The notes: generated by a model not told the origin, from the letters alone. Numbered from the stretch's first letter, positions 15,507 through 24,714 are shown. The stretch is 64,000 nucleotides of DNA from Leucobacter ruminantium (GCF_017565705.1 NZ_JAGDYL010000019.1:1-64000); one strand, 5' to 3'. A program made the numbers and translations.

Positions 15507-17611
15507 TGGCGCGCAAGAAGAAGCAGGACGGCGGTTCGACCGCAGGCGGCGCGGTGACCACCGCGACCGATGAGTTCGAGCTGCCCGACGACTACCAGCC
15601 CGATAACGACGACTGGTCGGGCACGCAGCCGACCAAGAAGGCGAAGCACTTCTGGCCATCGGCCAGGCGACTCTTCGGCCTGCTCGCCCCCGAGAAGCTG
15701 CTGTTCGGCTTCGTCGTCGCGCTCGTCGTGATCTCGGTCGTCCTGACCGTGATCGCACCCAAGGTTCTCGGCCAGGCGATGGATGTGATCTTCAACGGCA
15801 TCATCGGCAAGCAGCTGCCCGCCGGTGTGCCGCTCGAGCAGATCATCCAGGGTGCCAGGGCCGAGGGCAACGACCAGTTCGCCGACATGCTCAGCGGCGC
15901 GAACATCGTACCCGGCGAGGGCATCGACTTCGGTCTGCTCGCCCGCCTGATCATCGCGGTGCTCGGCCTCTACCTGGTGGCCTCCTTCCTGATGTGGTGG
16001 AACGGCTACATCCTGAACCGCCTGGTGATGCGCGTCGTCTACCGTCTGCGCGAGGACATCGAGGAGAAGATCAACCGCCTGCCGCTCAGCTATTTCGACG
16101 GGCGACAGCGCGGCGACGTGCTCTCGCGGGTCACGAACGACGTGGACAACATCCAGCAGGCGCTGCAGCAGGCGCTGTCGCAGCTGGTGCAATCCGCGCT
16201 CACCGTGCTCGGCATCGCGATCATGATGTTCGCCGTGTCGTGGCAGCTGGCCCTGCTCGCGCTGATCGCGCTGCCGCTCTCGGGCATCATCGCCGGTTTC
16301 GTGGGCGTGCGCGCACAGAAGCTGTTCGTGGCGCAGTGGAAGAACACGGGCGATCTCAACGGTCACATCGAGGAGTCGTTCACCGGCCACGAGCTCGTGC
16401 GCATCTTCAACCGCGATGTGGAGATGACCGAGGAGTTCGACCGCCGCAACGAGGGCCTGTTCCAGGCCTCGTTCAAGGCGCAGGCGCTCTCCGGGACCAT
16501 CATGCCCTCGATGCAGTTCGTGCAGTATCTCAGCTACGTGCTCATCGCCGTGGTCGGCGCGCTCCGCGTCACGGGCGGCCAGATGACACTGGGCGACGTG
16601 ACCGCGTTCATCCAGTACTCGCGCGAGTTCTCCCAGCCCATCGGGCAGATGGCGGGCATGGCCAACATGCTGCAATCGGGTGTCGCCTCGGCGGAGCGCA
16701 CCTTCGAGCTGCTCGACGCAGACGAGCAGGACCCCGACACCGCAGAGTCGTCGCTGCCCGAGCGCACCGACGGGCACGTCGAGTTCGAGCACGTCTCCTT
16801 CAGCTACGACCCCGAGTCGTCGCTGATCGAGGATCTCTCGCTCGAGGCCCGACCGGGTCACACCGTGGCGATCGTCGGCCCCACGGGCGCGGGCAAGACC
16901 ACGCTCGTGAACCTCATCATGCGGTTCTACGAGCTGAACAGCGGACGCATCCTGCTCGACGGCGTCGACATCACCCGGCTGTCTCGCGCCGAACTGCGCG
17001 GACACGTCGGCATGGTGCTGCAGGACGCGTGGCTGTTCGACGGCACGATCCGGGAGAACATCCGCTACGGCCGCCTCGACGCGACCGACGACGAGATCGT
17101 GGAGGCCGCGCAGGCGACGATGGTCGACCGCTTCGTGCGCCAGCTGCCCGACGGCTACGACACCGTGATCTCCGAGAACGCGTCGTCGCTGTCGGCGGGT
17201 GAGCGGCAGCTGCTGACCATCGCGCGCGCCTTCATCGCGAACCCCTCGCTGCTGATCCTCGACGAGGCGACCTCGTCGGTCGACACCCGCACCGAGGTAC
17301 TGGTGCAGCAGGCGATGCGCGCCCTGCGCGCCGACCGCACCTCATTCGTCATCGCGCACCGTCTGTCGACGATCCGCGATGCCGACACCATCCTCATGAT
17401 GGAGAGCGGTCGGATCGTGGAGCAGGGCACGCACGAGGAACTGCTGGCGAAGAAGGGCGCCTATTACGCGCTCCACCAGGCACAGTTCGCGGGCGAGGAC
17501 GCCGAGGAGCGCGCTGCCGAGCTGTTCGAGGAGCCCGCGACCACGGGGGTCATCCCGGTGATGGATGAGACGCCAGTGGAGGAGAGCGGCGAGGCCGAGC
17601 GGGGCGAGTGA
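15506..17611 (+). CDS. Heterodimeric ABC exporter, catalytic subunit
   Basis: This 701-residue half-transporter has an N-terminal acidic/hydrophilic extension of about 50 residues, six membrane helices and a nucleotide-binding domain. Walker A is GPTGAGKT, the signature is LSAGERQ and Walker B is LLILDEATSSVD with the catalytic glutamate. Its signature has Ala-Gly-Glu where the partner has Gly-Gly-Gln, matching the asymmetric pair arrangement. An insert of about 40 residues between the first two helices (GVPLEQIIQGARAEG...) is common in actinobacterial members. The C-terminal 50 residues are acidic and probably disordered. Confidence 0.93.
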   Translation: MARKKKQDGGSTAGGAVTTATDEFELPDDYQPDNDDWSGTQPTKKAKHFWPSARRLFGLLAPEKLLFGFVVALVVISVVLTVIAPKVLGQAMDVIFNGIIGKQLPAGVPLEQIIQGARAEGNDQFADMLSGANIVPGEGIDFGLLARLIIAVLGLYLVASFLMWWNGYILNRLVMRVVYRLREDIEEKINRLPLSYFDGRQRGDVLSRVTNDVDNIQQALQQALSQLVQSALTVLGIAIMMFAVSWQLALLALIALPLSGIIAGFVGVRAQKLFVAQWKNTGDLNGHIEESFTGHELVRIFNRDVEMTEEFDRRNEGLFQASFKAQALSGTIMPSMQFVQYLSYVLIAVVGALRVTGGQMTLGDVTAFIQYSREFSQPIGQMAGMANMLQSGVASAERTFELLDADEQDPDTAESSLPERTDGHVEFEHVSFSYDPESSLIEDLSLEARPGHTVAIVGPTGAGKTTLVNLIMRFYELNSGRILLDGVDITRLSRAELRGHVGMVLQDAWLFDGTIRENIRYGRLDATDDEIVEAAQATMVDRFVRQLPDGYDTVISENASSLSAGERQLLTIARAFIANPSLLILDEATSSVDTRTEVLVQQAMRALRADRTSFVIAHRLSTIRDADTILMMESGRIVEQGTHEELLAKKGAYYALHQAQFAGEDAEERAAELFEEPATTGVIPVMDETPVEESGEAERGE

Positions 17612-18567
17612 CGGTGTCGGACAGCCCCGCCTCCCAGGGGAACGGCTTCGAGCCGTTCCCCTGGCCTCCGGTCGAGCCGACGTTCTCGGCGTGGAAGGCG
17701 GCAACGTTCGGCATCGGTGCCGCCTTGGCCGGTGCCCTTCTGCTCGCACGGGATCTGGCCGAGGGGGAGCGCGTGCACGCGCTCCTCACCGGTCTCCTCT
17801 TCAGCTGTTTCTCGCTGATCGGCTTCGGCCTCATCCCGCAGCGGCGCCCGCGCGGCGCCTTCCGCTACATCAACGCGACGGTGATGACCCGCGCGGAGAG
17901 GCCGACCGCGGACTCCTGGGTGCATCTCGCGCCCACGCGCCCCGCGCGGCTGCCGCTGCTCATCGCCGGGGCGGAGGCGACGCTCGCGCTGAGCGCGCTC
18001 GTCGTCTACATCGTGCTGGTGCTGCTCGGCCTCGCCCCGCTCCTCAACGAGGATACGGGGGAGGGCGGCTACCTGCTCGCCCTCGTGCCGGTCGCCCTTC
18101 TCGCGGTCGCGAGCGGCTGGGTCACGGCGCTCATGATCGGCAGACGCATCCGCGGGGGCAGCTTCGGCACGCGGCCCAGCGGCGTCGCGCTCGGCGAGAC
18201 GAGCGTGACCGTGCGCGTCCCCGGCCGAGACATCGAGATCCCCTGGACCCAGATCAAGAGCGTCACCGCGCGCCGCACCGCTGTCGGCACCGATCTTCCC
18301 GGTTCGGTGCTGCTCCCGCGCCGCCACCGGGGCGAGAACCTCGATCTCATCCGTCTCGCGCTGCTCCCGGGCGGTGAGGTGACATCGCGGGAGCAGTGGC
18401 TGGCGGCCGATGGTTACTCGGTGCCTCGCGACGCCGTCTACACAGCGCTCCGCTGGTATCACTCCCACCCCGAAGCACGGTGGGAGCTGGGCCGGGTCGA
18501 GGGGGAGCGCCGCATCGAGGGCTGGCGTCGCCGCGCCCTCGCGGCGGCACGGCCAACCGAGGCGTGA
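17608..18567 (+). CDS. Membrane protein of unknown function in the exporter operon
   Basis: This 319-residue protein begins at GTG 17608, overlapping the exporter stop (GTGA), so it is probably co-translated. It has about four membrane helices in two pairs (around 30-72 and 112-178). A soluble C-terminal part follows in which TSVTVRVPGRDIEIPWTQIK resembles the start of a PH-like barrel. A motif DAVYTALRWYHSHPEARWELG lies near the end. I do not recognise a named family. Its position suggests an accessory role with the ABC exporter or general envelope function. Confidence 0.75.
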   Translation: MTVSDSPASQGNGFEPFPWPPVEPTFSAWKAATFGIGAALAGALLLARDLAEGERVHALLTGLLFSCFSLIGFGLIPQRRPRGAFRYINATVMTRAERPTADSWVHLAPTRPARLPLLIAGAEATLALSALVVYIVLVLLGLAPLLNEDTGEGGYLLALVPVALLAVASGWVTALMIGRRIRGGSFGTRPSGVALGETSVTVRVPGRDIEIPWTQIKSVTARRTAVGTDLPGSVLLPRRHRGENLDLIRLALLPGGEVTSREQWLAADGYSVPRDAVYTALRWYHSHPEARWELGRVEGERRIEGWRRRALAAARPTEA

Positions 18568-18591
18568 TTCGAACCGCTCCTCGGCATCCGC

Positions 18592-18597
18592 TAGACT
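18592..18597 (+). promoter_or_regulatory. -10 box TAGACT of the SRP RNA gene
   Basis: TAGACT lies about seven bases before the expected 5' end of the RNA. TTCGAA at 18569-18574 is a weak -35 candidate with about 17 bases between. Confidence 0.6.
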
Positions 18598-18600
18598 GGT

Positions 18601-18695
18601 GAGGCTCCCCACGTGGCGCTATCTCCGGGAACTCCCCCAGGTCGGAAACGAAGCAAGGGTACCGGGGCTCTGGCGGGTGCGTGGGGAGTCTTGCA
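18601..18695 (+). ncRNA. ffs: Signal recognition particle RNA, small bacterial (4.5S) type
   Basis: The conserved apical loop region CAGGTCGGAAACGAAGCAAG (18649-18657 onward) binds Ffh. The outer stem pairs GGCTCCCCAC with GTGGGGAGTC. Length is about 95 bases. It guides membrane and secreted proteins to the translocon. It stands alone between the exporter operon and a convergent ABC-2 transporter gene. Ends are estimated from the terminal stem. Confidence 0.93.
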
Positions 18696-18730
18696 TTTCC
18701 GCCCCGGCGCCCCGGTGGGCGAAGCACCCC

Positions 18731-18753
18731 CGCTGATTGAGCGAGGCGCGTCG
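18731..18753. repeat. REP-like TGATTGAGCGAG unit
   Basis: CGCTGATTGAGCGAGGCGCGTCG belongs to a short intergenic repeat family also found at 22407, 24665, 33958 and 33991 in this window. It lies between the SRP RNA and the 3' end of the ABC-2 permease gene. Confidence 0.65.
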
Positions 18754-18763
18754 CCCGCCCTGC

Positions 18764-19570
18764 TCACTCCCAACGGAAGAACATCGCCGCGACGACCGCA
18801 CCGAGCACGGCGGAGACACCGAGGCCGACGAGGTGCGCGGGCTCGACGGGCAGGCCCGCCCATGCGGCCGACAGCGCCTCCACCCCCGCACCGAACGGCA
18901 GCGCCTCGCCCACCGCGGCGAGCCACCCGGGCAGCGAGTCGCGCGACCCGAACATGCCGCCGAGGGCTCCGAGTCCGAGAAATCCGATGATCCCGATCGC
19001 CACGGCCGCGTTCGGCGTGGGAGAGGCCGAGGCGACGACCATGCCGACGCCGTACATGGCGAGCATCGTGAGCAGCAGCACGCCGAGAGCGGTCCAGGGT
19101 TGCACGGGCATCCGCGCCCCGAAGAAGATCGCTGCCACGCCGTAGGCGAGGGCGATCCCCAGCGCTGCCTGCACGAAGCTCACAGCGACCTGCGCTCCGA
19201 GCACCGCGAGCGGCGAGAGGGGCGTCGTGGCGAGCCGCCGCAGCACGCCGGTGCGCCGGTAGGTGGCGAGGAAGCTCGGCATATTGGTCACCCCGATGAG
19301 CGTCGCGACCATGACGAAGACGAGCGGCAGCACGTACAGGTCGAGCGCGCTGCGTCCGTACGCGACGATCTCGGTTCCGGCTCCCGATGCCGAGGTGAGC
19401 AGGATGAGGATCGGCAGGCCGAACGGGACCACGAGCCCCGCGGTGTCGCGCGCGGTCATCTTCGCCTCGCAGACGCACAGCCGCAGCCATGCCGCGAGGC
19501 CCGGCCGGCGCGGGGCTGCGGCCGTCCCGCCTGTCTCGGTGAAGCCCGGCGCCGGTGCGTTCGCATTCAT
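18764..19570 (-). CDS. ABC-2 type exporter permease
   Basis: This 268-residue membrane protein has six hydrophobic segments. The pattern MPSFLATYRRTGVLRRLATTPLSP in the first cytoplasmic loop is the ABC-2 (DrrB-like) signature. It pairs with the ATPase encoded just upstream; start and stop overlap (ATGA, 19570-19567). The pair probably exports a drug, peptide or lipid. A divergent NarL-type two-component system lies next to the ATPase gene, an arrangement typical of envelope-stress or antibiotic-responsive exporters. Confidence 0.9.
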   Translation of the reverse strand: MNANAPAPGFTETGGTAAAPRRPGLAAWLRLCVCEAKMTARDTAGLVVPFGLPILILLTSASGAGTEIVAYGRSALDLYVLPLVFVMVATLIGVTNMPSFLATYRRTGVLRRLATTPLSPLAVLGAQVAVSFVQAALGIALAYGVAAIFFGARMPVQPWTALGVLLLTMLAMYGVGMVVASASPTPNAAVAIGIIGFLGLGALGGMFGSRDSLPGWLAAVGEALPFGAGVEALSAAWAGLPVEPAHLVGLGVSAVLGAVVAAMFFRWE

Positions 19571-20337
19571 GCTGCCTCCTCCTCTTCGGCGTGTTTGCCG
19601 GTGAGCGCGACGAAGGCCTCGTCGAGGTCGGCGGCACCGGCCTCGGCCACGAGAGCCGCGGGGGTGCCGGTCGCGAGCACGCGCCCCGCGTCGAGCAGGG
19701 CGACGCGGTCGCACAACCGTTCGACCTCCTCCATGGCGTGGCTGACGAGCAGGATCGTGGATCCCTCGTCGCGCAACTGCTCGACGGTCGCCCACATCTG
19801 CCGCCTGGACTTCGGGTCGAGGCCCGTGGTCAGCTCGTCGAGGATCACGACGCGCGGCCGCCCGGTGAGCGCGAGCGCGATCGAGAGACGCTGCTGCTGC
19901 CCGCCCGAGAGCTTGTCGAACCGCACGCTCCGTTGCTCCTCGAGCCCGACGAGTCCGACGAGCTCGGCCGCGGGTCGCGGGTGCGGGTAGAAGCTCCGGT
20001 AGAGGCCGATCAGCTCATCGACGGTGAGCGCGTCGTGCAACCTCGCATCCTGCAACTGCACGCCGAGCACCTGTCGCAGCGCCGCGCGGTCGCGCTGCGG
20101 GTCGAGCCCGAGCACGCGCACGGTGCCGCGGTCGTGCCGTCCCGCCCTGTGCAGACCGGCGATCGTCTCCACCGTCGTGGTCTTACCGGCCCCGTTCGCG
20201 CCGAGGATCCCGAAGATCTCTCCGCGCTCGACCCGCAGGCCGACGTCGTCGACTGCGATCTTCTGCCCGTACCGCTTGTGCAAACCCTCGACGACGATCG
20301 CCGGTTCCGCCTCACCGTGATTCTGATTCCCGTCCAT
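19567..20337 (-). CDS. ABC-2 type exporter ATPase (DrrA/CcmA-like)
   Basis: This 256-residue ATPase shows Walker A GANGAGKT (about residue 45), signature LSGGQQQR, Walker B VVILDELTTGLD and the switch histidine in LLVSHAM. The Leu within DELTTGLD, where Pro is usual, is common in the CcmA-like branch. A TAGCGT box on the same strand lies seven bases before ATG 20337, so the mRNA is probably leaderless. It powers the permease encoded immediately downstream. Confidence 0.92.
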   Translation of the reverse strand: MDGNQNHGEAEPAIVVEGLHKRYGQKIAVDDVGLRVERGEIFGILGANGAGKTTTVETIAGLHRAGRHDRGTVRVLGLDPQRDRAALRQVLGVQLQDARLHDALTVDELIGLYRSFYPHPRPAAELVGLVGLEEQRSVRFDKLSGGQQQRLSIALALTGRPRVVILDELTTGLDPKSRRQMWATVEQLRDEGSTILLVSHAMEEVERLCDRVALLDAGRVLATGTPAALVAEAGAADLDEAFVALTGKHAEEEEAA

Positions 20338-20344
20338 GCCACTC

Positions 20345-20350
20345 ACGCTA
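20345..20350 (-). promoter_or_regulatory. -10 box TAGCGT, leaderless start of the ABC-2 ATPase gene
   Basis: TAGCGT on the minus strand is followed by seven bases and ATG 20337. It sits in the 111-base divergent region shared with the histidine kinase gene. Confidence 0.45.
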
Positions 20351-20435
20351 GGTCGCGGCGCGGCCGCACCGCCCGTGCCGCCGGTCACGTCGGCGAAGGT
20401 GACTTCCGGCACCTGCGCGGCGCACTCAGTCCCCG

Positions 20436-20441
20436 TACGCT
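20436..20441 (+). promoter_or_regulatory. -10 box TACGCT, leaderless start of the histidine kinase gene
   Basis: TACGCT is followed by seven bases and ATG 20449. The GGAGGG before the ATG is too close to act as an ordinary ribosome site. Confidence 0.4.
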
Positions 20442-20448
20442 GGAGGGT

Positions 20449-21711
20449 ATGCGGCGCTTCAACCCCGAACTGTGGTCGGGCGCGGCGATGCTCGCGGTGA
20501 TGGTGGTCGCCGCGGGCCCGGCGCTCTTCGCTTGGGCGCCGACGCGGATCCCTCATCCCCTCTGGGTGGGGTTGTTCGTCGTGATGCTCCTCGCGCTGCT
20601 GGCGGGGATCTGGGGCGTCGACGAACCGCAGCGTCTCAGCCTCCGGGTGCACGGCCCGTTCGGGGTCGCCGTGCTGGCGTCGTGGGCGCTCGTGCTGGGG
20701 GCGGGCGGTCGAGGGATCGTCGCGATCCTGCTCGTGGTGACGGTCTCGGTATGCCCCTACATCGCGCCGTTGCGCGCGGGTTGGTGGCTGATCGCGCTCA
20801 ACCAGCTCGTGCTGATCGCGGCTTTCGTGCCGTGGAGGCCGCTGCCGGACCCGCCGTGGGCCGACGCCAGTGAGGTGCTCATCGAGCTCTCGATGTTCGG
20901 CGTGTTCTACCTGCTCATCCAGGCGGCTTCGCTGCTGAGCTCCGCGGCGCTGCTGCGTGAGCAGCAGGCGCGCCGCGCTCTGGCCGAGGCGCACGTCGAA
21001 CTGCAGGCGGCCTCTGCGCTGCTCGCGGAGTCGACGCGCACGAATGAGCGGCTGCGCATCTCCCGGGAACTGCACGATCTGATCGGGCATCGGCTGACCG
21101 TGCTGACCCTCGAACTCGAGGCCGCGAAGCACCGGGCTCCTGCCGGGGCGGCCGCGATCCCGCACATCGAGCGCGCCGATGCGGTGGCGCGCGAGCTGCT
21201 GTCGAGCGTGCGGGCGACCGTGGGCGAGCTGCGCGGGCGGGACGGCGCGCTGCACGAGACCCTGCAGCGCGTGGTGCGCGATCTGCCCGGGCCCCGCGTG
21301 GTGCTCGAGGTCGACGAGACGCTCGAACTCGATGAGGAGCGCACCGTGCTGCTCGTGCGAGCGGTGCAGGAGATCGTCACCAACACGATCCGGCACGCGC
21401 ACGCCCGGGAGCTGTGGATCGAGGCGCGCGCGACGGCGTCGGGCGTGCTGCTGCGCTCGCGCGACGACGGCCGGGGCGCTCGCGAGGTGGTGCCGGGCAA
21501 TGGCCTGCGCGGCCTGCAGGAGCGCTTCGAGGCGTTCGGCGGCAGCGCGGTGTTCGAGGGCGCGGGCGGCTTCAGCGTCACGGCGCGGCTGCCGGTGGAC
21601 GCGGGGGAGGCCTCCGGTGCTGGAATCCGCGAGGGATCCTCGGGTCTCGCCTCCGCAGCCTCGCCGCGACCCACGGAAGCCGGAGCGGCAGTGGATCGGG
21701 GGCTCGGGTGA
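20449..21711 (+). CDS. NarL-type sensor histidine kinase
   Basis: This 420-residue kinase has about five N-terminal membrane helices and almost no extracellular domain, as in intramembrane-sensing (LiaS/DesK-like) kinases. The dimerisation helix carries RELHDLIGHRL, with the phosphorylated histidine near 209. The ATP-binding domain has IVTNTIRHAHA, DDGRGA and GNGLRGLQERF. The C-terminal 40 residues are low complexity. Its stop overlaps the response-regulator start (GTGA). It lies divergent from the ABC-2 exporter and probably controls it by sensing membrane or antibiotic stress; this is inference from context. Confidence 0.92.
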   Translation: MRRFNPELWSGAAMLAVMVVAAGPALFAWAPTRIPHPLWVGLFVVMLLALLAGIWGVDEPQRLSLRVHGPFGVAVLASWALVLGAGGRGIVAILLVVTVSVCPYIAPLRAGWWLIALNQLVLIAAFVPWRPLPDPPWADASEVLIELSMFGVFYLLIQAASLLSSAALLREQQARRALAEAHVELQAASALLAESTRTNERLRISRELHDLIGHRLTVLTLELEAAKHRAPAGAAAIPHIERADAVARELLSSVRATVGELRGRDGALHETLQRVVRDLPGPRVVLEVDETLELDEERTVLLVRAVQEIVTNTIRHAHARELWIEARATASGVLLRSRDDGRGAREVVPGNGLRGLQERFEAFGGSAVFEGAGGFSVTARLPVDAGEASGAGIREGSSGLASAASPRPTEAGAAVDRGLG

Positions 21712-22367
21712 CCCGCGTGGTGGTCGTCGACGACCAGGCGCTCGTGCGGCAGGGGATCCGCACCCTGCTCGAGATCGCGGGAGTGGAGGTCGCGGGGGAG
21801 GCCGGCGACGGCGAGGAGGCGCTCGCCGTGATCGCCGAGACCCGCCCCGACGTGGTGCTGCTCGACCTGCGGATGCCGCATCGGGACGGCATCTGGACCC
21901 TGCGGAGGCTCAGGGATCAGGCGGCGAGGGATCCGGACCGCGACGTACCCGTGCTCGTGCTCACCACCTTCGACGACGATGCGCTCGTGCTCGACGCCCT
22001 GCACGCGGGAGCGCGCGGCTACCTGCTCAAGGACGTCACGCTCGAGCAGCTGACCCGCGCGGTCGACGCGCTCGCCGGCGGGGGCACCCTCATCGCGCCG
22101 TCGGTCACCGACCGGCTGCTGCGCGCCCTGCGCTCGGGACCCGCGCCGGCCGACGCGCGGTCGCTCCCGATCGAGCCGCTGACGGAGCGGGAGCTCGAGG
22201 TGCTGCGCCTCATGGCCGAGGGCTACAGCAACCGCGAGATCTCGGACGCCCTGTTCCTCGCCGAGGGGACGGTGAAGAACCACGTCTCGACGATTCTCGC
22301 CAAGCTCGGGGCGAGGGATCGCACGCGCGCCGTGCTGCGCGCGCTGCGCGAGGGCGTGCTCGGCTGA
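21708..22367 (+). CDS. NarL/LuxR-family response regulator
   Basis: This 219-residue regulator has a receiver domain with phospho-acceptor Asp53 (LLDLRMP) and a LuxR-type helix-turn-helix (LTERELEVLRLMAEGYSNREIS ... GTVKNHVSTILAKLGARDR, about 152-210). It is translationally coupled to the kinase. The likely target is the divergent region 20338-20448. The gene is followed by a REP-like repeat and a convergent kinase gene. Confidence 0.94.
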   Translation: MTRVVVVDDQALVRQGIRTLLEIAGVEVAGEAGDGEEALAVIAETRPDVVLLDLRMPHRDGIWTLRRLRDQAARDPDRDVPVLVLTTFDDDALVLDALHAGARGYLLKDVTLEQLTRAVDALAGGGTLIAPSVTDRLLRALRSGPAPADARSLPIEPLTERELEVLRLMAEGYSNREISDALFLAEGTVKNHVSTILAKLGARDRTRAVLRALREGVLG

Positions 22368-22406
22368 GCCCCAACCCTCACGGTTAAGCGGGCAGGGCCC
22401 TCACCG

Positions 22407-22437
22407 CTGGTTGAGCGAGCGGGGCGAGTCGAAACCC
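22407..22437. repeat. REP-like TTGAGCGAGC...CGAGTCGAAACC unit
   Basis: CTGGTTGAGCGAGCGGGGCG followed by AGTCGAAACCC is an imperfect palindrome with GGTT and AACC ends. It lies between two convergent genes and matches the other copies in the window. Confidence 0.7.
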
Positions 22438-22453
22438 GGGCGGAGCCCAGTCC

Positions 22454-23911
22454 TCACGAGGTGCCGGTGGGCTGCTGCACCGACGGCAGTTCGACGCGGA
22501 AGGTCGCACCGCCGCCCGGGGTCTCGTGCACGCTGACCGTGCCGCGGTGGGCGTCGACGATCGACTTCACGATCGCGAGCCCCAGCCCCGACCCGCCTGT
22601 CTCGCGATTGCGGGAGTTGTCGGCGCGCCAGAAGCGGTCGAAGATCTTCTCCCGGATCTGCTCGGGAACCCCGTCGCCGTGGTCGACGATCTCGAACCGC
22701 GACGTCCCGGTCTCCGGCGACGAAGACACGACGATCTCGATCGGGCTCCCCGCGGGCGTGTGCCGCATCGCGTTGCCGATCAGGTTCGTCATGAGCTGCC
22801 GCACCTTGTGCTCGTCGCCGAAGACCTCCGGGGCGGTCGGGTCCTCCACGACCGACACCTCGCGGTCGGGCGCCTGCGCGCGCGCGTCGAGCGCGGCGTC
22901 GTGGGCGAGCCGGTTCAGGTCGAGCGGGGCGAGTTCGAGAGCGCGGCCCTCGTCGAGACGTGCGAGGGCGAGCAGATCCTCGACCAGCGAGGTCATGCGG
23001 ATCGCCTCCTTCTCGATGCGCTCCATGGCCTGGCCGACCTGCTCCTCGTCCTGCAGCGCGCCCATGCGGTAGAGCTCGGCGTAGCCGCGCACCGATACGA
23101 GAGGCGTGCGCAGTTCATGCGAGGCGTCGCCGATGAAGCGGCGCATGCGCTCGATGGTGCGGGCACGATCCTCGAGCGAGCCGTCGAGCCGGTCGAGCAT
23201 GATGTTCAGCGAGTTGCCGAGGTGTCCGACCTCCGTCTGCGGGTTCGCCACCATGATGCGCTTGGAGTAGTCGCCCCGTGCGATCTCGAGCGCGGTCTTC
23301 TCGACCTCCGCGAGCGGCAGCAGCGTCGTCGTGATGAGCAGACGAGTGAGCGCGGCGCCCAGCAGGATGACGGCGATGCCGAAGCCCGTGAAGATCGTGA
23401 CGTAGTTCGCGATCACCTGGTTGATGCCCGCCGTCGACGCCGCGATCAGCAGGGTGCCGCGCGGTTGCCCGTCGGCCGTGATGGGGGCGACGACGGCGCG
23501 CCATTCGGTGCCCGACGAGCTGCGCAGCGTGATGAGCCGGTCGCCGTTCTGCAGCACCTGGTCGATGTTCAGCGCCGGCACTTCGGGCACCGATGAGTCC
23601 TGGCGACCCATCGTGTTGTCGTACTGCAACTCTCCGTCGGTATCGAGCAGCGCGACGTAGTACTGCTGGTTCGCGTAGAGCACGTCGCCGCGCTCGAGGG
23701 CGTTCGTATTGGCTCCGCGGGCGAGCGCGGGGGTCGGGTCGCTGCGAAGCTGACTGAGCGTGTTCGCCTGGTTCGCGCTCAGGATCGGCTGCAGCACCGA
23801 GAGCGTGCCGACGCCGGCGACGATCAGGCCGAGGAAGAGGATGAACACCGTGACGCCGGTGATCTTCGCCCTCAGCGAGATGTCACCCCAACGGCCGGCG
23901 AGCGAGGCCAC
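22454..23911 (-). CDS. OmpR-type sensor histidine kinase (TcrY/BaeS-like)
   Basis: This 485-residue kinase has two membrane helices (about 18-40 and 175-200) bracketing an extracellular sensor domain. A HAMP linker, a HisKA domain with SHELRTP (His near 265) and an ATPase domain follow, the latter with NLIGNAMRHTP, DHGDGVP, FDRFWRAD and GSGLGLAIV. It is encoded one base after its response regulator, so the two form a standard pair. The signal is unknown. The GTG start at 23911 gives a normal length. Confidence 0.93.
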   Translation of the reverse strand: MASLAGRWGDISLRAKITGVTVFILFLGLIVAGVGTLSVLQPILSANQANTLSQLRSDPTPALARGANTNALERGDVLYANQQYYVALLDTDGELQYDNTMGRQDSSVPEVPALNIDQVLQNGDRLITLRSSSGTEWRAVVAPITADGQPRGTLLIAASTAGINQVIANYVTIFTGFGIAVILLGAALTRLLITTTLLPLAEVEKTALEIARGDYSKRIMVANPQTEVGHLGNSLNIMLDRLDGSLEDRARTIERMRRFIGDASHELRTPLVSVRGYAELYRMGALQDEEQVGQAMERIEKEAIRMTSLVEDLLALARLDEGRALELAPLDLNRLAHDAALDARAQAPDREVSVVEDPTAPEVFGDEHKVRQLMTNLIGNAMRHTPAGSPIEIVVSSSPETGTSRFEIVDHGDGVPEQIREKIFDRFWRADNSRNRETGGSGLGLAIVKSIVDAHRGTVSVHETPGGGATFRVELPSVQQPTGTS

Positions 23912-23912
23912 C

Positions 23913-24614
23913 CTACTTGGCTTCGGTCTTGAGCATGTAGCCGAACCCGCGCTTGGTCTGGATCAGCGACTCCTCCGTCAGCGGGTCGAGCTTGCGCCGC
24001 AGGTACGAGATGTACGACTCGACGATGCCCGCGTCGCCGTTGAAGTCGTATTCCCACACGTGGTCGAGGATCTGCGCCTTCGACAGCACGCGGTTCGCAT
24101 TCTGCATGAGGTAGCGCAGCAGCTTGAACTCGGTGGGGGAGAGCTCGACGGAGGTGCCCGAGACGGTCACCTCGTGCGTGTCCTGATCCATCGTGATGGG
24201 GCCGACGCTCAGCACCGAGTCCTCATCCTCCTGGATGGTGCGGCGCAGCACGGCCTTGATACGCGCGATGATCTCGTCGAGGCTGAACGGCTTCGTGACG
24301 TAGTCGTCGCCGCCGACGGTGAGGCCCTCGACCTTGTCCTCGGTCTCGTCCTTCGCGGTGAGGAAGATGATCGGGGCCGTGTAGCCCGCGGAGCGGAGGC
24401 GCTTCGTCACGCTGAAGCCGTTCATGTCGGGCAGCATGACGTCGAGCACGATCAGATCGGGCTCCTCCTCGAGCACCGCCGAGATGGTCTGGGCGCCGTT
24501 GGCGACCGCGCGCACGCCGAAGCCGGCGAACCGCAGGCTCGTGCTGAGCAGCTCGCGGATGCTGGGCTCGTCGTCGACGATGAGGATCCGGGGTCCCTTG
24601 TGCTGTGTAGTCAT
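23913..24614 (-). CDS. OmpR-family response regulator
   Basis: This 233-residue regulator has acidic pocket residues at 14-16, phospho-acceptor Asp58 (IVLDVMLPDMNG), VTKPF and a winged-helix domain ending in KRGFGYML. It is the partner of the downstream kinase. The ATG at 24614 is preferred; an in-frame GTG six bases upstream (24620) is possible. Among the regulators here it is a candidate for binding CGTGA-type direct repeats, such as those before the NlpC/P60 gene, but nothing in the sequence links them directly. Confidence 0.93.
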   Translation of the reverse strand: MTTQHKGPRILIVDDEPSIRELLSTSLRFAGFGVRAVANGAQTISAVLEEEPDLIVLDVMLPDMNGFSVTKRLRSAGYTAPIIFLTAKDETEDKVEGLTVGGDDYVTKPFSLDEIIARIKAVLRRTIQEDEDSVLSVGPITMDQDTHEVTVSGTSVELSPTEFKLLRYLMQNANRVLSKAQILDHVWEYDFNGDAGIVESYISYLRRKLDPLTEESLIQTKRGFGYMLKTEAK

Positions 24615-24664
24615 GCTCACAGTCTCTGACCGTTTGCTATGAACTGGCTGGAAGTGTTAAACCG

Positions 24665-24698
24665 CCGATTGAGCGAGCTTGCGAGTCGAAACCAGCGG
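24665..24698. repeat. REP-like GATTGAGCGAGCTTGCGAGTCGAAACC unit
   Basis: This copy is the best formed of the family. CGAGC-TT-GCGAG forms a hairpin flanked by ATTGAG and TCGAAACCAGCGG. It lies between the 5' end of the response-regulator gene and the 3' end of the helicase gene. Confidence 0.7.
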
Positions 24699-24714
24699 AA
24701 TGCGGGGCGATCCC

